Below are positions 1-5,611 of a DNA stretch of 6,255 nt, one piece after another. Below the pieces are notes generated by a model. It had not been told where the DNA came from. It made no database searches and saw only the letters and a list, made by a program, of their open reading frames with translations. Within the stretch, counting starts at the first letter, position 1. Each line of letters begins with the position of its first letter. Position numbers and translations under genes: made by a program. Origin of the DNA: Chryseobacterium gleum (GTDB lineage: Bacteria > Bacteroidota > Bacteroidia > UBA10329); contig CAMCFW010000139.1 of the NCBI GenBank assembly GCA_945874195.1, positions 1 to 6,255 on the forward strand, read 5' to 3'.

Positions 1-483
1 GTGGTTCTCATGGACATTGACATGCCAGTGATGAACGGGATGGAGGCCACCCGAAGGATCAAGAAGGAATACCCGAAGGTGAAGATCATTTCACTCACGC
101 AGCACAGCGAACGCGGCATGGTGCAGCAATTGCTCGATTGTGGGGCTGACGGCTATCTGCTCAAGAATATTGCGCAGGACGAACTCGCCTCTGCCATTCG
201 AAAGGTGCACGAGGGGCAGAACGTCTTCTCAAGCGAAGTGACCATGAGCCTGGCCGGAAAAGCAGTTGAAAAGAGCGCCAGCGGCATCGAGGTTGAACTC
301 ACCGAACGCGAACTCGAAATTCTGAAACTGATCGCAGAGGGTCTCAGCAGCAAACAGATCGGTGAAAAACTCTTCATAAGCCCACGGACGGTTGACACAC
401 ACCGAACCAACCTGATGAACAAACTCGACATTCACAACATTGCCGGTCTGATCCGCTTTGCCTTGAAGAACGGCTACGCCTGA
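1..483 (+). CDS. NarL/LuxR-family response regulator, 5' partial
   Basis: This is the 3' part of a two-component response regulator, a cytoplasmic DNA-binding transcription factor switched by phosphorylation. The first codon (GTG) is almost certainly an internal valine, because the frame opens in the middle of a receiver domain. The VLMDIDMP motif holds the phospho-acceptor Asp (visible residue 5), followed by the usual MNG turn, a Ser/Thr switch region near residues 31-33 (SLTQH) and the conserved Lys55 in YLLKN. Roughly the first 50 residues, including the acidic pair, lie outside the window. After a linker (about 86-98), residues 99-160 form a LuxR-type helix-turn-helix: LTERELEILKLIAEG, then SSKQIGEKLFISPRTVDTHR, which covers the recognition helix. 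The cognate histidine kinase is not in view, so the signal and target genes are unknown. Family assignment is firm. Confidence 0.95.
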   Translation: MVLMDIDMPVMNGMEATRRIKKEYPKVKIISLTQHSERGMVQQLLDCGADGYLLKNIAQDELASAIRKVHEGQNVFSSEVTMSLAGKAVEKSASGIEVELTERELEILKLIAEGLSSKQIGEKLFISPRTVDTHRTNLMNKLDIHNIAGLIRFALKNGYA

Positions 484-561
484 AATTCCCAAAAAAACCT
501 ATATCTGTGCCATAACCAGAACGCTAGGCCGATTTTTGGTGTTCAATTATGAAAACAGTGG

Positions 562-569
562 TATCATTG
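562..569 (+). promoter_or_regulatory. Possible -7 promoter element for the S8 protease gene
   Basis: TATCATTG matches the Bacteroidota -7 consensus TAnnTTTG at five of six fixed positions and lies 32 bases before the chosen ATG. A TTTG at 535-538 could be the -33 element, but the 23-base gap is longer than the usual spacing of about 19. This is a weak call based on pattern alone. Confidence 0.25.
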
Positions 570-601
570 CCGCCCAATTTCCAACTGAACCTTTTTCCCA
601 C

Positions 602-2206
602 ATGAAATTCTTTCAACGCCTTCTTGCCGCCTCTTTTCTTTCTACACTCCTTTTCTCCACAGCGTTTTCGCAGGACGAAACCCTGAAGGGATGGCACATG
701 AAAGACCCTTCGGATGGAATCTATGGTGTTGGGGCCGAAAAAGCGATTGAACTTTTAAAGGACAGAAAACCGAAAAAAGTGGTGGTGGCCATTCTCGATT
801 CGGGTGTTGACACCGACCACGAAGACCTGAAGGCCAATATTTGGGTGAACAAGGGTGAAGTAGCAGGAAACGGAATTGACGATGACAAGAATGGTTATGT
901 CGATGATGTGAACGGTTGGAATTTCCTAGGCAATGCACAAGGCACCAATATGAACCATGCCAATTTGGAGATCACCAGGATCTACAGAAAGCTGGCACCG
1001 AGATTTGCAGAAGTGAAATCAAAAAGTGATGTGGCCAAAGCCGACCAAACGGATTATGCGCTGTTTAAAACCGCAGAAGAGAAGATCCTCGGAGAATTGA
1101 ATTCTACCGCTGGCGAATTTGCCCAGATAGATGGGGTGCTCACCATTTACAATAGTGCCGACAGCACAGCTAAGGCGAATTTCGGGGCAGAATACACAAT
1201 GGAACAAATAGCGGCCTGGGAGCCGGAAGGTGATCAACCAAAATTATTCAAGAACGTTCTGGTTGGTCTTTCAGCCGACCCCAATTTCAGCAAAGAAGGC
1301 CTGGACCAATACCATTCTTATCTGAAAGACAAGTTGGAATACCACTACAATCCACAGTTTCAGGACCGAACCACCATCGGGGATGATGAGGACAACATGA
1401 GCGAGCGTTTCTACGGAAACAATGACGTTTCTGCCCCGCATGATGACCATGGAACACATGTTGCCGGCATTGTTGGTGCTGTGTCAAACAACGGCATAGG
1501 AATGAACGGCATTTGCCAGAACGTGGAACTGATGATCGTGCGCACCGTTCCGAATGGAGATGAGTTTGACAAGGATGTGGCCAATGCCATCCGGTATGCG
1601 GCCGACAATGGTGCCAGCATCATCAACATGAGCTTTGGAAAGGGGTATTCGACCCACACTGCAGATGTGCATCAGGCCATTAAACATGCCGAAGACAAAG
1701 GCGTATTACTGATTCACGCGGCAGGAAATGATGCCAATAATTTGGACAAGACGCCCAACTACCCGAATCCGAACTATACATTTCAAAAAGCCACTTGTTC
1801 AACATGGTTGTCTGTTGGGGCATCGTCCTCTACCGGAGACGAGCATCTGGTTGGTGTGTTCTCAAACTACGGAAAAAAGAGCGTTGATCTTTTCTCGCCA
1901 GGCGTTCAGGTCTATTCCACCAAACCGGACAATACCTACGAGTTTGAAGACGGAACGAGCATGGCAGCACCAGTTGTGAGCGGAGTGGCCGCCCTTATCA
2001 AATCGTATTTTCCTGAACTAACGGGATTGGAATTGAAGACGCTGTTGCTGGAGTCGAGCAATAAATATCCGAAGCTCACCGTGCTTATGCCAGACCCGCA
2101 ATATGCGCAGACGAAGTCAACCAAATTCGGGAAACTTTCGAAGAATGGCGGGGTGGTCAACGCCTATAATGCTGCAAAATTGGCCTTGGAGAAATATCCA
2201 AAATAG
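602..2206 (+). CDS. Exported S8 (subtilisin-family) serine protease with long insertion
   Basis: A 534-residue protease, probably periplasmic or secreted. The ATG at 602 is preferred over an in-frame TTG at 536 because it places a signal peptide at the very N-terminus: KFFQR, a hydrophobic core, then probable cleavage near AFS|QDE (residues 23-24). There is no lipobox Cys. The catalytic triad is complete: Asp66 (ILDSGVD), His283 (DDHGTHVAG) and Ser453 (GTSMAAP), with oxyanion-hole Asn376 (HAAGND). Asp and His are 217 residues apart, against about 32 in subtilisin, so roughly 170-190 residues are inserted (about 108-278). Just before the insertion, residues 91-102 (GIDDDKNGYVDD) resemble a DxDxNG calcium-binding loop. 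The protein ends about 80 residues after the catalytic Ser, with no recognisable type IX secretion tail and no prodomain of usual length. Substrate is unknown. No Shine-Dalgarno site is seen. Confidence 0.93.
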   Translation: MKFFQRLLAASFLSTLLFSTAFSQDETLKGWHMKDPSDGIYGVGAEKAIELLKDRKPKKVVVAILDSGVDTDHEDLKANIWVNKGEVAGNGIDDDKNGYVDDVNGWNFLGNAQGTNMNHANLEITRIYRKLAPRFAEVKSKSDVAKADQTDYALFKTAEEKILGELNSTAGEFAQIDGVLTIYNSADSTAKANFGAEYTMEQIAAWEPEGDQPKLFKNVLVGLSADPNFSKEGLDQYHSYLKDKLEYHYNPQFQDRTTIGDDEDNMSERFYGNNDVSAPHDDHGTHVAGIVGAVSNNGIGMNGICQNVELMIVRTVPNGDEFDKDVANAIRYAADNGASIINMSFGKGYSTHTADVHQAIKHAEDKGVLLIHAAGNDANNLDKTPNYPNPNYTFQKATCSTWLSVGASSSTGDEHLVGVFSNYGKKSVDLFSPGVQVYSTKPDNTYEFEDGTSMAAPVVSGVAALIKSYFPELTGLELKTLLLESSNKYPKLTVLMPDPQYAQTKSTKFGKLSKNGGVVNAYNAAKLALEKYPK

Positions 2207-2248
2207 GCCACTTTAAAGTTTCAGATAATAAATCGGTTTCTTTTTCGT

Positions 2249-2256
2249 TACCTTAG
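2249..2256 (+). promoter_or_regulatory. Possible -7 promoter element for the membrane protein/flavoprotein pair
   Basis: TACCTTAG matches TAnnTTTG at five of six fixed positions, 21 bases before the ATG of the membrane protein gene. No convincing -33 TTTG is visible at the usual distance. The element overlaps a small inverted repeat (TTAGG ACAA CCTAA, 2253-2266). The call is tentative. Confidence 0.22.
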
Positions 2257-2266
2257 GACAACCTAA
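2253..2266. repeat. Small inverted repeat in the leader of the membrane protein gene
   Basis: TTAGG ACAA CCTAA is a perfect 5-base inverted repeat with a 4-base loop, 11 bases before the ATG. It could form a weak hairpin near the ribosome entry region or be a half-site pair for a regulator. It is short enough to occur by chance and overlaps the proposed -7 element. Confidence 0.3.
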
Positions 2267-2277
2267 AGAGCTGTCCC

Positions 2278-2667
2278 ATGAAAAAATTCATTGCAGTCAT
2301 TGTCGGACTAGTACTGTCCTTTTCCATCATTGCCATCGGAGCCATTTTGGCCGTACGTTCGTTCGGAACACCAGGCCCGGTTCCAGATCTGGATGCGGTT
2401 CGTGCCATGGTGGGCAGCCTTTCGGCTGTTGGGCTCATTCTCATGATCGTGAGCCATGCGATCGGCTCACTAATCGGTGGTCTGGCCGTAGGTTTCATTC
2501 TGAAAGAAGATACCATGAACGTAGGTTTGACCCTAGGCGCGGTCCTCACCATCCTCGGCCTGGTCAACATGGTTCTCATTACCTCTTACCCAGAATGGTT
2601 CTATTTGGACTTCATCGTGTTCATTCCTTGCTCGATGGCCGGGGCCACCTACACCTCCAAACTATAG
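2278..2667 (+). CDS. Small four-helix integral membrane protein, function unknown
   Basis: A 129-residue, strongly hydrophobic protein that reads as four transmembrane helices: about residues 4-26, 46-75, 80-103 and 108-126, joined by short loops. Helix 2 carries closely spaced glycines (SHAIGSLIGGLAVGF, residues 59-73), a GxxxG-type pattern that favours tight helix packing. A PEWFYLDF stretch (105-112) leads into helix 4. From memory, the layout (His followed by a Gly-rich helix 2, then a PxWFxxD motif before the last helix) resembles a group of short uncharacterised membrane proteins in Bacteroidota, but I cannot name a function. The start is a clear ATG followed by Lys-Lys, and no Shine-Dalgarno site is visible. 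The flavoprotein gene begins 5 bases after its stop, so the two are probably co-transcribed. A physical or functional link between the products is only inferred. Confidence 0.8.
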   Translation: MKKFIAVIVGLVLSFSIIAIGAILAVRSFGTPGPVPDLDAVRAMVGSLSAVGLILMIVSHAIGSLIGGLAVGFILKEDTMNVGLTLGAVLTILGLVNMVLITSYPEWFYLDFIVFIPCSMAGATYTSKL

Positions 2668-2672
2668 TCTGA

Positions 2673-3764
2673 TTGAGAGAGACAGAGAACCTGATCGTAG
2701 GATTGGGTATTGCAGGATTGAATCTCTGTCATCAGTTGGAAAAGGCCGGTAGGTCGTTTGTGGTCATAGATAATTGTCCGGAAAGCTCTGCTTCGCTGAT
2801 CGCGGGAGGAATCTATAACCCAGTTGTCTTCAAGCGTAAGCTCAAAAGTTGGAAAGCCGATGATCTCATTCCTGCCTTAGTTGAGGCATACGGAGAGATG
2901 GATTCCCGGTTGAATATCATATCGCTTCGCCACCAGTTTCCTATTCTCAAGCCAATAACGACTGAAGATGATCTTGTTGAATGGAAACAGGTTTTGAAAG
3001 AAAAGCGGCTCGATCCTTATGTCGAGTCAATTGAAATGGGGGCTCCCGAAGGACCTTTTAAAGACGGATTTATTGCTAGCATAACGATCAGGAACGGAGG
3101 CTTCCTACGAATTGAAAAGACACTTCTAGCATATCGCGATCACTTACAAAAGAAGGGTTTGTTAGTTCGCAAAGAGTTTGATCATTCCGCTCTGAAGATC
3201 AGTGATTCTGAAATAGAACACGGTGACGTTTTGGCCGATAGGATCATCTTCTCGGAAGGTCGTTTCATATCAGAAAACCCATTCTTTAACTGGGTTCCGT
3301 TTAAGCCTACTAAGGGGCAGATCCTTACCGTAAAAACAGACTCATCGCTTACGCCAGATAGAATCTACAATCAGCAATTTATACTGTTTCCAACGGAAGA
3401 GAAAGGCATATTCAAGCTTGGAGCAACGTACGAATGGGATGTGCTAGATGAAATCCCAACCAAGGCATCGACCGAAGAATTGCTTTCCAAAGCAGAAAAG
3501 GTGCTGAATGTAAAATTCGAAGTGCTTGACGAGCGTGCGGCCATCCGCCCCACAGTTGTCGACCGAAGGCCAGTGATCGGTGTTCATCCCGAACACAAGA
3601 ACTTATTTCTCTTCAATGGAATGGGAACCAAAGGCGTGATGCTCGCTCCCTTTTTCGCGAAGCAGTTGGTCGAATTCATCTACAATGGAAAGCCGATCGA
3701 TAAGGAAGCGAACCTGAATCGCTTTCTACAGAAACACTACACGAAGGCCCGAATGTCAAGCTGA
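2673..3764 (+). CDS. DAO-family FAD-dependent oxidoreductase
   Basis: A 363-residue flavoprotein of the D-amino-acid oxidase/glycine oxidase type, likely cytoplasmic. An N-terminal Rossmann fold binds FAD: LIVGLGIAGLNL (GxGxxG at residues 10-15), with Asp33 at the end of the second strand (VVIDN) placed to hold the ribose. The segment SASLIAGGIYNPVVFKR follows, a form of the ASxxAAG(I/L)xNP motif common in this family. Near the C-terminus are RPTVVDRRPVIG (292-303) and FNGMGTKGVMLAP (314-326), which normally contact the flavin. The start must be non-ATG: an in-frame TGA ends one base before TTG 2673, and any later start would damage the nucleotide-binding fold. There is no methyltransferase domain, so this is not full-length MnmC. 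The substrate cannot be read from the sequence. The gene follows the membrane protein gene by 5 bases and its end overlaps lipB on the opposite strand. Confidence 0.88.
   Translation: MRETENLIVGLGIAGLNLCHQLEKAGRSFVVIDNCPESSASLIAGGIYNPVVFKRKLKSWKADDLIPALVEAYGEMDSRLNIISLRHQFPILKPITTEDDLVEWKQVLKEKRLDPYVESIEMGAPEGPFKDGFIASITIRNGGFLRIEKTLLAYRDHLQKKGLLVRKEFDHSALKISDSEIEHGDVLADRIIFSEGRFISENPFFNWVPFKPTKGQILTVKTDSSLTPDRIYNQQFILFPTEEKGIFKLGATYEWDVLDEIPTKASTEELLSKAEKVLNVKFEVLDERAAIRPTVVDRRPVIGVHPEHKNLFLFNGMGTKGVMLAPFFAKQLVEFIYNGKPIDKEANLNRFLQKHYTKARMSS
3737..3764. other. Convergent 3' overlap of the flavoprotein gene and lipB
   Basis: The last 28 bases of the flavoprotein gene (TGA at 3762-3764) and of lipB (stop complementary to 3737-3739) occupy the same DNA on opposite strands. 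There is therefore no room for an intergenic terminator between them, and the two mRNAs must be complementary at their 3' ends for at least this length. Confidence 0.85.
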
Positions 3765-4444
3765 GCTCCAATCTCGTTCTTCAGCAAAGCCTTCACCTCA
3801 CCTTCGTCCACCATTCTTCCAAGCTCGCGCTGCATCGAAGTAACATCGCGGTCGTCAATTCCGCAGGGAATGATGTGCTTGTAATAGGATAGGTCGGTGT
3901 TAACATTCAGCGCAAAACCGTGCATCGTCACCCAACGGCTGGTGTGCATGCCAAAGGCGCAGATCTTACGGGCCTTTTCGGGTTGCTCCCAATCTACCCA
4001 AACACCCGTGTAGCCCTTTGGACCGCGCCCAGCTTCAATGCCATAGTGCTTGAGGGTTGCGATGATGGCATCTTCCAGCTTATCAATAAAAAGATGGATG
4101 TCGTGGAAGAAGAAATCGAGATCGAAGATGGGATAGCCCACGATCTGTCCTGGCCCATGGTAGGTAATATCACCACCGCGGTTGATGTGGTAGAACTCAG
4201 CCCCATGAAACTTGAGTTCGCTTTCCGTTAAAAGAAGGTTTTCCTCATTCCCGCTTTTTCCCAACGTGTAAACGTGAGGATGAGAGCAAAAGATAAGTCG
4301 GTTTTCGGTCGTCTTTTCAAGTTCAGGATTGTTCTTGTTCCATTTCTTTCTATCCACCATTTCGTGGAAAAGGGACAACTGGTAATCCCAACATTCCTTG
4401 TAAGGAACGAGTCCTTTGTCCTCAAAAAAAACGCTTTTCGACAT
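3737..4444 (-). CDS. lipB: Octanoyl-[acyl-carrier-protein]:protein N-octanoyltransferase (LipB)
   Basis: LipB moves the octanoyl group from acyl carrier protein onto a lysine of lipoyl domains (E2 subunits of 2-oxoacid dehydrogenases, GcvH). This is the first step of endogenous lipoate synthesis, before LipA inserts sulfur. The 235-residue protein has all family hallmarks: HPHVYTLGKSG (55-65), the signature RGGDITYHGPGQIVGYP (89-105), the catalytic Lys160 in RKICAFG, WVTMHGFALNVN (171-182) and the catalytic Cys194 in IIPCGI. Length is normal for the family, with a short extra loop near residues 33-48 (WNKNNPELEKTTEN) that I have seen in Bacteroidota homologues. Its ATG overlaps the stop of the upstream isomerase gene (TAATG), suggesting coupled translation. 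Its last 28 bases overlap the end of the flavoprotein gene on the other strand. No lipA is in view. Confidence 0.97.
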   Translation of the reverse strand: MSKSVFFEDKGLVPYKECWDYQLSLFHEMVDRKKWNKNNPELEKTTENRLIFCSHPHVYTLGKSGNEENLLLTESELKFHGAEFYHINRGGDITYHGPGQIVGYPIFDLDFFFHDIHLFIDKLEDAIIATLKHYGIEAGRGPKGYTGVWVDWEQPEKARKICAFGMHTSRWVTMHGFALNVNTDLSYYKHIIPCGIDDRDVTSMQRELGRMVDEGEVKALLKNEIGAQLDIRAFV

Positions 4445-5433
4445 TAGAGCTTACTGAGCTCGCCCTTCAAATGGTCAATGACCTTCACCTCAGTAATATC
4501 CACACCTTTCTTGTCGCCAAGGAAGTACGAAATCCAGTCACCAAGGTGAATGAGATACAGCGCGCGTTGCAGGTCGCTTTCCCCCTTCGACCACACTTCA
4601 ATGGTCGTATCGGTGTAGTTTGCGAAAGTCTGCGTATTGATCTCCATTCGTTTCTGAATACGGTTGTAATCTGTTGCATTGCGGAAGATGATGACCGCCA
4701 GATCGTTGTTCTTGGTTCGCCAACCGACAAGCTCATTATGGTTCATTTCGGGAATCACATGGTGCCAGCAGAGCATTTTGCTGTTCTCATTCACCTGTTG
4801 ACGGAAACGGGTTGCCACCCCTCCGAACCCATCGGCAGCATAGATCACAGGAATCTTACCGAACAGTTTTTCGGTCACTTCCTGCGCTTCTTTTTGGATG
4901 GCAACTTCATTGTCGTCAAGCAATTTGATGGCTGCTTCCAGTTGTTTTTCAAAGCCCTTCGAAATGATGCCGAATGCGTGAAGGGTATAGAGTACTTCAG
5001 GGAATGAAAGTCCGAAGCTGGCGCGTGGGGGCTGTCCACCCGGAATGCCAATGTGGTCCCATCCGTTCTCACTGGCCATTTCTTTCAGTTTTCCACCACT
5101 TGAAATGACAACTACTGTTGCTCCTTTCGCATGTGCCAAGGTGGCCGCACTGATTGTTTCTTCTGTGTTGCCGGAGTAGGAGCACGCCAGAAAAAGCGTG
5201 TCCATGCCAACAAAGGCAGGAATGAAATATCCGTTGTTGTTCACGATCGGAATCCGAGCCTCGCTAGCCACAACCTCTGCAGCAATTGTTCCACCGATCC
5301 CCGAACCTCCAAGGCCGGAAATCAGGACGTTGGTGAACTCGGCCTTCGGGTCGGACGGTTCGAAGGAATTGCCAATAACAATGGCCTTGGCGATCTGATT
5401 GGTAAAGTCGGTTATAAGCTGTTTCATGTTCAT
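4444..5433 (-). CDS. Bifunctional-type phosphoglucose/phosphomannose isomerase (SIS domains)
   Basis: A 329-residue cytoplasmic isomerase of the archaeal/Bacteroidota PGI/PMI type. It interconverts glucose-6-phosphate or mannose-6-phosphate with fructose-6-phosphate, feeding glycolysis and mannose-containing polymers. The first SIS domain shows GLGGSGIGG (40-48) and the phosphate-binding SYSGNTEET (85-93). PPRASFG (135-141) supplies an Arg at the active site. QVNENSK (Glu216) and MNHNELVGW (His232) correspond to the catalytic Glu and His described for the Pyrobaculum aerophilum enzyme. The C-terminal VDITEVKVIDHLKGEL is also typical. Dual specificity is inferred from family, not shown. Two in-frame ATGs are possible, 5433 and 5427. 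5433 is chosen because it forms an ATGA overlap with a possible small upstream ORF, but 5427 would also fit. The gene leads directly into lipB (TAATG). Confidence 0.92.
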   Translation of the reverse strand: MNMKQLITDFTNQIAKAIVIGNSFEPSDPKAEFTNVLISGLGGSGIGGTIAAEVVASEARIPIVNNNGYFIPAFVGMDTLFLACSYSGNTEETISAATLAHAKGATVVVISSGGKLKEMASENGWDHIGIPGGQPPRASFGLSFPEVLYTLHAFGIISKGFEKQLEAAIKLLDDNEVAIQKEAQEVTEKLFGKIPVIYAADGFGGVATRFRQQVNENSKMLCWHHVIPEMNHNELVGWRTKNNDLAVIIFRNATDYNRIQKRMEINTQTFANYTDTTIEVWSKGESDLQRALYLIHLGDWISYFLGDKKGVDITEVKVIDHLKGELSKL

Positions 5434-5528
5434 TTGATCTCTTTTACTGACACTGGAAGTCGGACAAAACTACCGCCTTCGCCTGTGCTGACGATGTTGA
5501 CCTTTCCTGACCCAACGTTGTTTTTCAT
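5430..5528 (-). CDS. Possible 32-residue small ORF ahead of the isomerase gene
   Basis: An ATG at 5528 opens a 32-codon frame beginning MKNNVGSGKVNIV and ending SVKEIK. Its TGA stop overlaps the isomerase start codon as ATGA, an arrangement typical of translationally coupled genes. The peptide is Gly/Val/Lys-rich with no cysteine, membrane segment or signal peptide, and its codons (AAC, GTC, ATC, GGC) resemble those of the neighbours. A -7-like element (TATATTCG) ends only 7 bases before the ATG, so the transcript would begin at or very near this start. I do not recognise the peptide. The frame also stays open further upstream into the lysS promoter, so the ORF may be chance. It could also be a leader peptide, or simply the 5' untranslated region of the isomerase. 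Confidence 0.3.
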   Translation of the reverse strand: MKNNVGSGKVNIVSTGEGGSFVRLPVSVKEIK

Positions 5529-5535
5529 GGGATGG

Positions 5536-5543
5536 CGAATATA
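5536..5543 (-). promoter_or_regulatory. Possible -7 promoter element for the isomerase-lipB unit
   Basis: Read on the minus strand, TATATTCG matches TAnnTTTG at five of six fixed positions. A start site about 6-8 bases downstream would fall near 5529, giving the isomerase mRNA a leader of about 95 bases that spans the possible small ORF. No clear -33 TTG lies at the expected distance. Confidence 0.28.
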
Positions 5544-5588
5544 CTGCCTATCTGCCTTAGTGTCTGAGGTCGCCTTGGTGACGGCTGT

Positions 5589-5596
5589 TATCTTTG
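5589..5596 (+). promoter_or_regulatory. -7 promoter element of lysS
   Basis: TATCTTTG is a perfect match to the Bacteroidota -7 consensus TAnnTTTG. It lies 15 bases before the lysS ATG, so transcription would start about 7 bases further on and leave a leader of only about 8-10 bases. The -33 TTTG is not evident at the usual spacing: a TTG at 5575-5577 is too close. The very short leader fits initiation without a Shine-Dalgarno site. Confidence 0.5.
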
Positions 5597-5611
5597 CGCA
5601 AAATTTCAAGC

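Noticed and set aside
1..3. GTG at the first base as the start of the response regulator.
   Set aside because: The frame opens at the phospho-acceptor strand of the receiver domain, so about 50 residues are missing upstream. The GTG is an internal Val codon.
489..539. CCAAAAA and TTTTTGG as a terminator hairpin after the response regulator gene.
   Set aside because: The arms are AT-rich and separated by 37 bases, with no GC stem next to a T-run. It is not a credible intrinsic terminator.
536..601. In-frame TTG at 536 as the start of the S8 protease.
   Set aside because: It would put 22 non-signal residues before a well-formed signal peptide that begins at the ATG at 602.
602..2206. Type IX secretion cargo status for the S8 protease.
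   Set aside because: The protein ends soon after the catalytic domain and has no C-terminal sorting domain that I can recognise.
2673..3764. Naming the flavoprotein MnmC or ThiO.
   Set aside because: There is no methyltransferase domain, no thiamine genes nearby, and DAO-family substrates cannot be assigned from the motifs alone.
4471..5007. 178-codon + strand frame opposite the isomerase gene.
   Set aside because: It lies wholly antisense to a conserved enzyme, and its translation shows no family features.
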